Positions 33,935-42,222 of a stretch of 64,000 nt of DNA are shown here, in pieces. Numbering within the stretch: position 1 is the first letter of the stretch; every line of letters begins with the position of its first letter. The notes under the pieces are model-generated. The model saw nothing but the letters and a program-made list of their open reading frames with translations, did not search any database and was not told the DNA's origin. The stretch is from assembly GCF_047263945.1 (NCBI RefSeq), contig NZ_JBLAVB010000009.1:62001-126000 (forward strand), read 5' to 3'. Source of the DNA: Rhodospirillum sp047263945 (GTDB lineage Bacteria > Pseudomonadota > Alphaproteobacteria > Rhodospirillales > Rhodospirillaceae). The translations under genes and the position numbers were made by a program.

Positions 33935-34930
33935 TTAGGCAAAGGCCTCCGTATCGATTTCCTCCATGGTGGCGGAGGTGTACCGGGGGCCGCTGACCGT
34001 CTGATTGTTCACCATCGCGTCAACGCGCGCCACCAGTTCCGGATTCAGGGACAGTTTGGCGGCCTCCAGGTTTTCTTTCAGGTGCTCCAGATTGGCGGTC
34101 CCTGGAATGGCGTGGATATGCGCGCCCTTGGCCAGAACCCAGGCCAGGGACAATTGGGCGGCGGAACAGCCCGCCTCCTTGGCCAAGGCCCTGTAGCCTT
34201 CAAGCAGGGTCAGGTTGGCCGGATAGTGGTCCGGCTGGAACCGCGGCATGCCCCGGCGGATATCCCGCTCCGACAGGGTCGCCATGTCGGGCGGACAGTC
34301 GGTGAGAAATCCGCGGGCCACGGGGCTGAAGGCGACAAAGCTGGTTCCCAGTTCAGCGCAGGTAGACAGGACGGCGATTTCCGCCTCCCGCGTCCAGGGC
34401 GAGTATTCGGTCTGCACGGCCGTCACCGGATGGATCGCATGGGCCTTGCGCAGGGTCTCCGCCGAAATCTCCGACAGCCCGATATGGCGGATTTTCCCCT
34501 CCGCCACCAGGTCGGACAGCGCACCGACGCTGTCCTCAATGGGGACGGAGAAATCCCGCCGATGCAGGTAATAGAGGTCGATCACGTCGGTCTTGAGGGC
34601 GCGCAAGGCGTCCTCGCAGGTCTCCTTGATCACCTCGGGACGGCCATTGATCTCCCGCTTGCCGTCCGGTCCCTTGCGCATGCCGCATTTGCTGGCGAGC
34701 ATGTAGTCCGCGCGCCGGTGGGAGATGGCCTCGCCAATCAAGGCCTCGTTGGCGCCAAAGCCATAAAGCGCCGCCGTATCCATGTGGTCGTACCCCAGGT
34801 CGAGGGCTTCGTTCAGCAGGCGGATGGCCGCCTGCTTTTCCACGGGCTCCCCATAGGCATGGGACAGGTTCATGCAGCCCAAGCCAATGGCAGCGACGTC
34901 GAAGGGTCCAAGGGAACGGCGCAACATCAC
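33935..34930 (-). CDS. Aldo/keto reductase
   Basis: An NAD(P)H-dependent oxidoreductase of 331 residues, cytoplasmic. The catalytic tetrad is visible: Asp and Tyr in DTAALYGFG, Lys in LASKCGM, His in LYYLHRRD. The start LRRSLGPFDVAAIGLGCMNL and the C-terminal AIPGTANLEHLKENL (coenzyme site) are typical of the yeast-like AKR11/13 groups. It is the last gene of the DUF1932-ligA-ligB-ligC run, 18 bp after ligC, so a role with an aromatic aldehyde or ring-cleavage semialdehyde is plausible but unproven. Confidence 0.9.
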   Translation of the reverse strand: MMLRRSLGPFDVAAIGLGCMNLSHAYGEPVEKQAAIRLLNEALDLGYDHMDTAALYGFGANEALIGEAISHRRADYMLASKCGMRKGPDGKREINGRPEVIKETCEDALRALKTDVIDLYYLHRRDFSVPIEDSVGALSDLVAEGKIRHIGLSEISAETLRKAHAIHPVTAVQTEYSPWTREAEIAVLSTCAELGTSFVAFSPVARGFLTDCPPDMATLSERDIRRGMPRFQPDHYPANLTLLEGYRALAKEAGCSAAQLSLAWVLAKGAHIHAIPGTANLEHLKENLEAAKLSLNPELVARVDAMVNNQTVSGPRYTSATMEEIDTEAFA

Positions 34931-34948
34931 GGGGTCTCCTGTTCACAG

Positions 34949-35908
34949 TTAGCCAAAGCTCTTCTCGATCCGGTCGAGGGTTTCCATGGCGGACAGACCC
35001 TGGTCCACGGAACTGTTGGGCTCCCGCCCCTCCTGGATTGCCGAGACGAATTCCCGGTCGACCAGCTCCACGCCATTGTTGGAAACGGCAACGCCCGTCA
35101 GGTCAATCGGCTCTTCCTTGCCATTGAACAGATCGTCGTAGCGGGCAATGTAGGTGCCATTGTCGCAAATGTAGCGAAAATATGTGCCCAATGGACCGTT
35201 ATTGTTGAATGACAGGGACAGCGTGCACAGCGCACCCGAGGGCGCCTTCATGCCGATGCTCATGTCCATGGCGATGCCCAGCTCCGGATGGGTGGGGCCC
35301 TGGAGGCCAAAGACCTGGGAAGGTACTTCCCCCGTCTGGTACTGGAACAGGTCGACCGTATGGCAGGCATGGTGCCACAGCAGGTGATCGGTCCAGGTCC
35401 GGGGTTCGCCCAGCGCATTGAGATTGGAGCGCCGGAAGAAATAGGTCTGTACATCCATTTGCTGGATCTTCAATTCCCCGGCCACGATCTTGTTGTGGAT
35501 CCACTGGTGGCTGGGATTGAAGCGGCGCACATGGCCGACCATGGCCACCAGACCCGTCTCCTGCCGCACCTTCACCAATTCCCGGGAGTCCGCCAGAGTG
35601 TCGGCCATGGGGATCTCGACCATCACATGCTTGCCCGCCTTGAGGCAGGCGATAGCCTGGGAGGCATGGACCTGGGTCGGCGTGGCCAGGATCACCGCAT
35701 CCACGTCGTCCCGGGCCAGGCTTTCCGCCAGGTCCTTGGTGGCATGGGGAATCCCCCGCTCGGCGGCGAAGGCGTCGATGTCGTCCGGCCCCCCGCCAAC
35801 CACGGAGGTAACGGTCACCCCCTCGATCTTGGACAGGGCGTCCAGGTGCTTGCGGCCAAAGGCGCCTGCGGCACCGGCAACACAGAGTCTCATCTCTTTC
35901 GTCTCCAT
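34949..35908 (-). CDS. ligC: 4-carboxy-2-hydroxymuconate-6-semialdehyde dehydrogenase
   Basis: Oxidises the hemiacetal form of the ring-cleavage product to 2-pyrone-4,6-dicarboxylate with NAD(P)+. About 319 residues of the Gfo/Idh/MocA fold. The Rossmann start is RLCVAGAAGAFGRKHLDALS; EIPMADTLADSRELV and MVGHVRRFNPSHQWI carry the family's Lys/His region variants. The protein reads as LigC along its length and sits directly behind ligAB. Two starts are possible, METKEMRL (35908) and MRLCVAG (35893). The latter has GGAG nine bases upstream and matches the usual LigC start. Confidence 0.9.
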   Translation of the reverse strand: METKEMRLCVAGAAGAFGRKHLDALSKIEGVTVTSVVGGGPDDIDAFAAERGIPHATKDLAESLARDDVDAVILATPTQVHASQAIACLKAGKHVMVEIPMADTLADSRELVKVRQETGLVAMVGHVRRFNPSHQWIHNKIVAGELKIQQMDVQTYFFRRSNLNALGEPRTWTDHLLWHHACHTVDLFQYQTGEVPSQVFGLQGPTHPELGIAMDMSIGMKAPSGALCTLSLSFNNNGPLGTYFRYICDNGTYIARYDDLFNGKEEPIDLTGVAVSNNGVELVDREFVSAIQEGREPNSSVDQGLSAMETLDRIEKSFG

Positions 35909-35937
35909 TCGGTTCGGATCTCCGGTGGACGATTTCC

Positions 35938-36783
35938 CTATTCCACCGGTTCCAGCACGAGGTGGCCCACCGCAGTGTTGGACGCGGGGACGTGATAGTG
36001 GCGGTGACGCAGGGTCACGTCGTCGCCCAGGGCGCCACGCATGACCAGCCACATCACCAGTTCGATCCCTTCCGACCCGGCTTCCCGCAGGTAGTCCACA
36101 TGGGGAATTGCCGCAGCCGCCTTGGGATCAGTGATCAGCTTGTCGAGGAAGGCATTGTCGAAGTCCGCATTGATCAACCCTGCCCGCTCCGCCTGGAGCT
36201 GGTGGGACATGCCCCCCGTGCCGAAGATGACAACGCGCAAATCCTCGTCGAAGCTCTCGACGGCCTTGCGGATGGCCTTGCCCAGGTTGAGGCAGCGGTT
36301 GCCCGTGGGCGGCGGGTATTGGACCACATTCACCGCCAGCGGAATCACCGGGCAGGGCCAAGCCTCTGGCTGACCAAAGGCCAAGGACAGGGGCACAGTC
36401 AAGCCGTGGTCCACTTCCATCTCATTGACGATGGTCAGGTCGAATTCGTCCAGAATGATGGATTGGGCCATATGCCACGCCAAATCCGGATGGCCCTCGA
36501 CCACCGGCACGGGGCGGGCCCCCCAGCCCTCGTCCGCCGGGATGTACTGGGCCGCACAGCCCAGCGCGAAGGTGGGAATGATCTCCAGGGAGAAGGCCGT
36601 GGCATGGTCGTTGTACACAACGATGGCCACGTCGGGCTTGAGGTCCTCAATCCACTTGCGGGAGAATTCATAGCCCTTGAAAACGGGCTTCCAATAGTCT
36701 TCTTCCGTCTTGCCCGTATCCATGGCCACGCCGATGGCGGGAACGTGGGAGGTGGCGTAACCGCCGACAATCTTAGCCGCCAT
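35938..36783 (-). CDS. ligB: Protocatechuate 4,5-dioxygenase beta subunit
   Basis: The catalytic, Fe(II)-binding subunit that opens protocatechuate between C4 and C5. 281 residues of the class III extradiol family. Signatures are GGYATSHVPAIG (His ligand), VYNDHATAFSL (His), the IPADEGWGARPVPVVEGHPD block, and GTGGMSHQLQAERAGLIN. These match LigB/PmdB closely. Its start overlaps the end of ligA by 11 bp. It is distinct from the second LigB-like protein at 43636, which lacks the ADEGWGARPVP block. Confidence 0.94.
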   Translation of the reverse strand: MAAKIVGGYATSHVPAIGVAMDTGKTEEDYWKPVFKGYEFSRKWIEDLKPDVAIVVYNDHATAFSLEIIPTFALGCAAQYIPADEGWGARPVPVVEGHPDLAWHMAQSIILDEFDLTIVNEMEVDHGLTVPLSLAFGQPEAWPCPVIPLAVNVVQYPPPTGNRCLNLGKAIRKAVESFDEDLRVVIFGTGGMSHQLQAERAGLINADFDNAFLDKLITDPKAAAAIPHVDYLREAGSEGIELVMWLVMRGALGDDVTLRHRHYHVPASNTAVGHLVLEPVE

Positions 36784-37180
36784 GCGTCATCTCCCCCGTT
36801 TTCCATTCCCCCTTGCTGCGATTGCCCTCGATGGAGCGCCCGCCCTTGAGCATCATCTCCCGATAGGCCTCCTGCTCCATGCCGGTCATGATGGCCGCGA
36901 GCTGCTGGAAATTGATGCCATCCGTGGCCGCGAGCTTGGAGGTATAATAGATATTGCCCCCCAGGCGGAGCATGCCATTCCAGTCCCGATTGAGAACCGC
37001 ATCCTTCTGCTCCGGCGTCATGGGAAACCGGTCCAGATAGAGACCTTCGTGGGCTTTGAAAGCCTCCCGGTTGACCGCCTGACGCAGGGACATGCAGAAC
37101 ATGTTCAGATGGTAGCCCTTGCGGGACTGCTTGGCGTCGAAGACATAGGTCCCGGGGATATCCTTATAGTCGCCGCTCAT
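36773..37180 (-). CDS. ligA: Protocatechuate 4,5-dioxygenase alpha subunit
   Basis: The small subunit that covers the LigB active site. 135 residues, with YVFDAKQSRKGYHLNMFCMS, LYLDRFPMTPEQKDAVLNRD, and MLRLGGNIYYTSKLAATDG, all characteristic of the LigA family. It overlaps the DUF1932 gene by 4 bp upstream and ligB by 11 bp downstream, so the four genes are translationally coupled. The C-terminal 20 residues are charged. Confidence 0.94.
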   Translation of the reverse strand: MSGDYKDIPGTYVFDAKQSRKGYHLNMFCMSLRQAVNREAFKAHEGLYLDRFPMTPEQKDAVLNRDWNGMLRLGGNIYYTSKLAATDGINFQQLAAIMTGMEQEAYREMMLKGGRSIEGNRSKGEWKTGEMTHGG

Positions 37181-38127
37181 ACCGCATCCTCCTTGGGGAA
37201 CAGTTCGGCGGGGAAGAGTCCGGCGAGCAGATCGTCGGCCAGTTTCCCGTAATCATCGCCCTCGGCCTTGATGGCCAAATCGCCGATGCGTTGCTCCCAC
37301 CCTGCGGTGGCCGAGGCCATGGCCCCGCCCAGGCCCAAGTCCTCGACGGTCAGGGCGACCTCGCGCATTTCAGCGGCCCGGCGGATCCCGTGGGTCATGG
37401 CCCGTTCCATCATGTAAGCGGCCTTGGCCTTGAAGTCGAAACCCGGATAAGTGACATCCAGCGAGTCCAGAACCATCCCGTCGACCCCGGCCCGGCGCCC
37501 GGCCAGAACGCATTCCAGGACCAGGGCCTCCATCCCTTTCACCATCACCGAGCGGATCATCTTGATCGAGGAAGAGGAGCCTACGGGTCCCTCCACGGTC
37601 TTGGCGTTATCCATACCCAGCCCCGCGAGGGCCGTCAGGCCCTCTGCGGCATTGGGGCCGCTCAGCAGCAGGGGCGTTTTATGCATCTTGGGATAGACCG
37701 GCGCCATCACGGCCGTATCGACATAGCGCCCGCCTGCGGCCTCGATAACCTCGGCATTCTTGCGCTTGGTGCCCGGCGCACAGGAATTACAGTCGAAATA
37801 GAAGGTGCCCGGAGCGATGCGCTTGGCCGCAGCCTCCGCCGCCTTGCCCGCCTGATCAGCCGTCACAACGCAGACAACCAGGGCGGCGCCGTCCAGGGCC
37901 TCCGCCGGGCTGGCGCACCCGGTGACTCCCAAGGAGACATAATCGGCGCGCTTGGCCTCCCGAACAGTCGCGTCGACGTGGTCCGTCTTGATATCAAAGA
38001 CCCAGGTCCGGGCGGCGCAATTGGCCCCCCACCCCTTGACGAAGGCCTGACCGGCCTCGCCGAACCCAATCAGGGCGATCTTCGCGGCCCCATCAGATGC
38101 CCCGCCTTCGGCGGCTTCCCTGTTCAC
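37177..38127 (-). CDS. NAD(P)-binding DUF1932 oxidoreductase
   Basis: About 316 residues. The N-terminal Rossmann domain starts KIALIGFGEAGQAFVKGWG, as in 6-phosphogluconate/3-hydroxyisobutyrate dehydrogenase relatives. The C-terminal half (about 190-270) is the DUF1932 domain, with GSSSSIKMIRSVMVKGMEAL holding the likely catalytic Lys. Its exact reaction is not known to me. It is the first gene of the ligAB(C) operon and overlaps ligA by 4 bp. The GTG start at 38127 has GGGAG seven bases upstream; a GTG at 38157 also has GGAG. A role in oxidising or reducing a ring-cleavage-derived hydroxy/keto acid is inferred. Confidence 0.8.
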   Translation of the reverse strand: MNREAAEGGASDGAAKIALIGFGEAGQAFVKGWGANCAARTWVFDIKTDHVDATVREAKRADYVSLGVTGCASPAEALDGAALVVCVVTADQAGKAAEAAAKRIAPGTFYFDCNSCAPGTKRKNAEVIEAAGGRYVDTAVMAPVYPKMHKTPLLLSGPNAAEGLTALAGLGMDNAKTVEGPVGSSSSIKMIRSVMVKGMEALVLECVLAGRRAGVDGMVLDSLDVTYPGFDFKAKAAYMMERAMTHGIRRAAEMREVALTVEDLGLGGAMASATAGWEQRIGDLAIKAEGDDYGKLADDLLAGLFPAELFPKEDAV

Positions 38128-38230
38128 ATTGGTTCTCCCGCAGTCGGTTTTCACCACCCGGTTTTCTCCGGGTCATTCGTCCTACCTACCATTCAATCCC
38201 GATCGAAGACAATTGATAGAGATAACACCC

Positions 38231-38247
38231 TATTCATTTTTTGAATA
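38231..38247. promoter_or_regulatory. Inverted repeat upstream of the DUF1932-ligABC operon
   Basis: TATTCA-ttttt-TGAATA, with TTCA and TGAA half-sites, lies about 100 bp before the first gene of the minus-strand lig operon. LysR-type regulators bind such T-N11-A-like dyads. It is a candidate site for the LysR protein at 38334. Confidence 0.35.
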
Positions 38248-38333
38248 ATGAAACCGAATAATGCATCTCCCCCTCCCCTATCGCACCGCAGCATTCTTGC
38301 GCCATCGAACACCCCTCCCCCCTCACTCCCCCC

Positions 38334-39611
38334 TCACTCCCCACGCCGGGCCATCTCCCCCGCAGCGCGCAAACAATCCAGGAAGCGACTCTGCGTGACC
38401 GTGGGCTTCCAGTCCCGGCGGTGGGTCACGCCAATGGGCCGCAGGGTACCCCGCGTATCCACATCCAGAGGCACCAAAAGCCCCATTCTCTCCTCCAACC
38501 GGATCTGGTGCAGGGAGATCAGGGTCAAACGATCACTATCCAGCAACAACCCCCGAATCAGCATGGGAGAGCCCGTCTCCACCAGCCCCTGAGGCTCACC
38601 CAGGCCACCGAACATGGTGGTGAAATGGCGGCGGGTGGGCGTTCCCTCCCGGGGGATCACCCAGGGGTAGGCCGCCAGATCCTCAACGGTCACTTTCACC
38701 TTGCCCGCCAGGGGGTGGCCGATTCGGGCGACCACGGCCAGGGGGTCGCTGAACAGGGCTTCCTGAACCACATCCCCAATGGGAACGGGGGTCCGCAGGG
38801 CGCCAACCAGCAGGTCCAGATCCCCTTGCCGCAAGCCACTCAACAGATCCTCGTAGGGGCCATCGACAACGCTAACCCGCACCTCTGGCCGCTCACTCAG
38901 CAGAGCGTTGATGGCCGTCGGCAAAATAAAAGCCCGGGGCAAGGGCATGGCGCCAACCACGATTCGCCCGGCATCCACGCCCCGGGCTTCCTCGATTTCG
39001 GCGAACCCCTGTTCCAGCTCGGTGAAAGCCAGACGAACCGCCTGGGCCAGCGCATCGGCGGACGGACTCAGCGAGATCCCCTGACCTGTCTTCTCGAACA
39101 GACTCAAGCCGGATAGCCGCTCCAGATCCCGGGCGGCCCGGTGGAGTGTCGGCTGGGATAGGCCAATGGACCGGGCCGCGAGACTGAAATTCCCCGCTTT
39201 GGACACGGCCACAAGCGCTTTCATTTGAGCAGTGGTCAGCAGTTGGTCGAAATTGGCGAACCCCCGGGTTCCCTTGCGGGCCCCCAGGCGCACCGCCTCC
39301 CTGGCCCCCTGGCGAACCAACGAGAGCGCCCGCTCAACCCGGGTCAGGAACAGGGCACCCGCCTCCGTCGCCGTAACCCCATCGCTGTGCCGGTCAAAGA
39401 GTCGCGCCCCCACCTGTTCCTCCAGCTTGGCGAGCGCCTGGGTGATGGCGGGCTGGGACAGATGCACCCGGGTCGAGGCATCGCTGATGGAGCGACACTG
39501 CGCCACCTCGGCGAAAGCCCGCAGGTGGCGAAAGTTGGGAAGAGCCCCCAGGGAAGAGGCGGAGACGGAAGACGGTTGAGAAGACGGAGAGCTATTGGAA
39601 ATTTCATTCAT
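38334..39611 (-). CDS. LysR family regulator with two tandem HTH domains
   Basis: About 425 residues, some 120 longer than an ordinary LysR protein. After a Ser-rich start, the first HTH (about 26-85) reads FRHLRAFAEVAQCRSISDAS, then LSQPAITQALAKLEEQVGARLF. A second HTH (about 125-184) reads TTAQMKALVAVSKAGNFSLA, then LSQPTLHRAARDLERLSG. The substrate-binding domain follows from about 205. It lies between the two lig operons and is divergent from galB, so it probably controls one or both. The inducer may be a pathway intermediate such as 2-pyrone-4,6-dicarboxylate. The start is uncertain (39611 or 39644). Confidence 0.9.
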   Translation of the reverse strand: MNEISNSSPSSQPSSVSASSLGALPNFRHLRAFAEVAQCRSISDASTRVHLSQPAITQALAKLEEQVGARLFDRHSDGVTATEAGALFLTRVERALSLVRQGAREAVRLGARKGTRGFANFDQLLTTAQMKALVAVSKAGNFSLAARSIGLSQPTLHRAARDLERLSGLSLFEKTGQGISLSPSADALAQAVRLAFTELEQGFAEIEEARGVDAGRIVVGAMPLPRAFILPTAINALLSERPEVRVSVVDGPYEDLLSGLRQGDLDLLVGALRTPVPIGDVVQEALFSDPLAVVARIGHPLAGKVKVTVEDLAAYPWVIPREGTPTRRHFTTMFGGLGEPQGLVETGSPMLIRGLLLDSDRLTLISLHQIRLEERMGLLVPLDVDTRGTLRPIGVTHRRDWKPTVTQSRFLDCLRAAGEMARRGE

Positions 39612-39623
39612 CGAACATTCCAT

Positions 39624-39640
39624 CTTTCGCATTTGCGAAG
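39624..39640. promoter_or_regulatory. Dyad symmetry in the LysR-galB divergent promoter
   Basis: CTTTCGCA-tt-TGCGAAG, a near-perfect inverted repeat starting 12 bp before the LysR start codon and about 105 bp before galB. A further TATA-N9-TATA dyad follows at about 39645-39661. Both are candidates for autoregulation and galB activation. Confidence 0.4.
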
Positions 39641-39746
39641 TCACTATAGCATAAAGTTATATCATCTGTTGGAGAATGGAATGGGAAATCGGCGCGCCGG
39701 GGTCGATAGTGGCACCATCGAAAAAACGCGAAAGCGAGAGGCGTCC

Positions 39747-40481
39747 ATGAGCGATAAAAAGACGGCACTGGTGATCAGCGCCCATTCCGCCGACTTTGTC
39801 TGGCGGTGTGGCGGGGCGATCGCCCTGCACCAAAAGAAGGGCTACGAGGTGACCATCGTCTGCCTGTCCTATGGCGAGCGCGGCGAGTCCGCCAAGCTGT
39901 GGAAGCAGGAAGGCATGACCCTGGAGAAGGTCAAGACCGCCCGCCGGGTGGAAGCGGAAGCCGCCGCCCAGGCGCTGAACGCCCATGAAATCAAATTCAT
40001 GGACGCGGGGGACTACCCCCTGGAATTGGACACCGACAAGAAGTTCGAACTGGTGGACATCATCCGCGCCGTCCAACCGACCTTCATGCTCAGCCACTCC
40101 ACCTATGATCCCTATAACACCGACCACATGTACGCCACCAAGGTGGCCATGGAATGCCGGATGATCGCCCAGGCCTGGGGCCACAATCCCGGCCAGAAGG
40201 TCCTCGGCGCCCCCCAGCTCTACCTGTTCGAACCCCACCAGACCGAGCAGATGGGATGGAAGCCCGACGTGTTCCTCGACATCTCTGATGTCTGGGACAA
40301 CAAATGGGCCGCCATCCAGGCCATGAAGGGCCAGGAGCACCTTTGGACCTATTACGAGAACCAGGCGGAGAACCGCGCCAACCACTTCCGCCGGAATTCG
40401 GGTGGCATGGCCGGGGGCCGGGCGGCGAAATACGCCGAGGGCTTCCAGTCCATCTACCCCCGCACCGTGGATGAACTGTGA
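39747..40481 (+). CDS. galB: 4-oxalomesaconate hydratase (PIG-L deacetylase fold)
   Basis: Hydrates 4-oxalomesaconate to 4-carboxy-4-hydroxy-2-oxoadipate. The 244-residue protein belongs to the PIG-L/GlcNAc deacetylase fold, to which Pseudomonas putida GalB belongs. The zinc motif appears as ISAHSADFVWRCGG, with HSADF replacing the HxDD of deacetylases, and a later SHSTYDPYNTDHMYA holds further His ligands. GAGAGG lies five bases before the ATG. The stop overlaps the ligK start (TGATG). It is the first gene of the plus-strand lig operon. The LigJ type, an unrelated fold, is absent here. Confidence 0.88.
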   Translation: MSDKKTALVISAHSADFVWRCGGAIALHQKKGYEVTIVCLSYGERGESAKLWKQEGMTLEKVKTARRVEAEAAAQALNAHEIKFMDAGDYPLELDTDKKFELVDIIRAVQPTFMLSHSTYDPYNTDHMYATKVAMECRMIAQAWGHNPGQKVLGAPQLYLFEPHQTEQMGWKPDVFLDISDVWDNKWAAIQAMKGQEHLWTYYENQAENRANHFRRNSGGMAGGRAAKYAEGFQSIYPRTVDEL

Positions 40482-41155
40482 TGGGTGGCGTCGTCGTTCA
40501 AAACATCGAGCGGGCGGATCCCGCGATCGTCAAGGCCCTTGGCGAGCGCGGCGTGGCCACCGTTCACGAGGCCCAGGGCCGCAAGGGCCTGCTCGCCTCT
40601 TATATGCGTCCGATCTATTCCGGAGCCCGGTTGGGCGCCTCTGCGGTCACCATTTCCGCCCCGCCCGGAGACAACTGGATGGTCCATGTGGCCATCGAGC
40701 AGGTGAAGGAGGGCGACATCCTGGTGCTCGCCCCCACCTCCCCCTGCGAGGATGGCTATTTCGGTGACCTGCTGGCGACTTCCATGCAAGCGCGCGGTGG
40801 TGTGGGACTGATCATCGACGCCGGAGTCCGCGATGTGCGCGACCTGACCCAGATGGCCTTTCCCGTCTGGTCCAAGGCGGTCTTCGCCCAGGGTACGGTC
40901 AAGGAAACCGTTGGCTCGGTGAACATTCCCGTTGTCTGCGCCAATGCCCTGGTGAACCCCGGTGACATCATTGTTGCCGATGACGATGGGGTTTGCGTCG
41001 TCCGCCGGGAAGAGGCCGAAGAGGTCCTAAAGAAGGCGCTGGACCGGGAAGCCAAGGAAGAGGACAAACGCGCCCGTCTGGCCGCCGGAGAGCTGGGCTT
41101 GGATATCTATGGCATGCGCGAGCGGTTGGCCGAAAAGGGGCTGACCTATGTCTAA
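40481..41155 (+). CDS. ligK: 4-hydroxy-4-carboxy-2-oxoadipate aldolase
   Basis: Cleaves 4-carboxy-4-hydroxy-2-oxoadipate to pyruvate and oxaloacetate; related enzymes also decarboxylate oxaloacetate. 224 residues of the RraA-like class II aldolase fold. Motifs are ATVHEAQGRKGL, GSGARLGASAVT-like (YSGARLGASAVTI), and IDAGVRDVRDL with the conserved Arg-Asp pair that handles substrate and metal. The ATG overlaps the galB stop, and its own end overlaps galD by 8 bp. GalC and ProA are other names for the same family. Confidence 0.93.
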   Translation: MGGVVVQNIERADPAIVKALGERGVATVHEAQGRKGLLASYMRPIYSGARLGASAVTISAPPGDNWMVHVAIEQVKEGDILVLAPTSPCEDGYFGDLLATSMQARGGVGLIIDAGVRDVRDLTQMAFPVWSKAVFAQGTVKETVGSVNIPVVCANALVNPGDIIVADDDGVCVVRREEAEEVLKKALDREAKEEDKRARLAAGELGLDIYGMRERLAEKGLTYV

Positions 41156-42206
41156 TGCCGCACCTTGCATGTGGATGCGCGGCGGCACCTCGAAGGGGGG
41201 GTACTTCCTCGCCACCGATCTGCCCGCCGACATCCCGGGCCGGGACGCCTTCTTGCTGGGGGTCATGGGCTCGCCCAACCCCCGGCAGATCGACGGCATG
41301 GGCGGCGCCGATCCGCTGACCTCCAAGGTCGCCGTCGTCAAGCGATCCGAGCGCGAGGGGGTGGATGTCGATTACCTGTTCCTTCAAGTCTTCGTCGATC
41401 AGGCCATTGTCACCGACGCCCAGAACTGCGGGAACCTCCTGGCCGGTGTCGGCCCCTTCGCCATTGAACGCGGCCTCGTCTCCGCGACGGAGGGGGAGAC
41501 TACCGTCTCCATCTATATGGAGAACACCGGACAAACGGCGGTGGCCAAGGTTGCCACACCGGGCGGGGTCGTCACCTATGCCGGCGAGGCCCGCATCGAC
41601 GGCGTGCCTGGTACGGCGGCGGCGATCCCTGTGACCTTCAAGGACACGGCGGGCAGTTCCTGCGGCGCCCTTCTGCCAACGGGCCATGTCGTCGATGTCA
41701 TTGACGGCGTGGAGGTCACCTGCATCGACAACGGCATGCCCGTCGTCGTCCTGCGGGCTTCGGATATGGGCATCACCGGCAGGGAAACCCGCGAAGAGCT
41801 GGAGGCCAACGACGCCCTCAAGGCCAAGCTGGAATCCATCCGCCTCCAGGTGGGGCCGATGATGAACCTGGGGGACGTGACGGACAAATCCGTGCCCAAG
41901 ATGAGCATGGTCTCGCCCCCCACCCAGGGCGGTGCAATCTCCACCCGCACCTTCATTCCCCACCGGTGCCATGCCTCCATCGGCGTGCTTGGCGCGGTGA
42001 GCGTGGCCACCGCCTGCCTGTTGCCCGGCTCCCCGGCCCAGGGGTTGGCCGTGATCCCCGAGGGTCCGCGCAAAACCCTGGATGTGGAGCATCCCATCGG
42101 CGCCATGGGCGTGGTGGTGGAGACCGACGCGCAGGGCGCGGTGACCGATGCGGCCATCCTGCGCACCGCCCGCAAACTCTTCGACGGCGTCGTTTTCGCG
42201 CCCTGA
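41148..42206 (+). CDS. galD: 4-oxalomesaconate tautomerase (PrpF family)
   Basis: Converts the keto and enol forms of 4-oxalomesaconate before hydration. 352 residues of the PrpF/diaminopimelate-epimerase-like fold. The N-terminal signature PCMWMRGGTSKGGYFLATDL, the DAQNCGNLLAGVGPFAIE block with the conserved Cys, and GSSCGALLPTGHVVDVI are all present. It is coupled to ligK (8-bp overlap) and followed 16 bp later by ligI. LigU in Sphingobium is a related tautomerase. Confidence 0.92.
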   Translation: MSNAAPCMWMRGGTSKGGYFLATDLPADIPGRDAFLLGVMGSPNPRQIDGMGGADPLTSKVAVVKRSEREGVDVDYLFLQVFVDQAIVTDAQNCGNLLAGVGPFAIERGLVSATEGETTVSIYMENTGQTAVAKVATPGGVVTYAGEARIDGVPGTAAAIPVTFKDTAGSSCGALLPTGHVVDVIDGVEVTCIDNGMPVVVLRASDMGITGRETREELEANDALKAKLESIRLQVGPMMNLGDVTDKSVPKMSMVSPPTQGGAISTRTFIPHRCHASIGVLGAVSVATACLLPGSPAQGLAVIPEGPRKTLDVEHPIGAMGVVVETDAQGAVTDAAILRTARKLFDGVVFAP

Positions 42207-42222
42207 ATCTGGACAGGAAACC

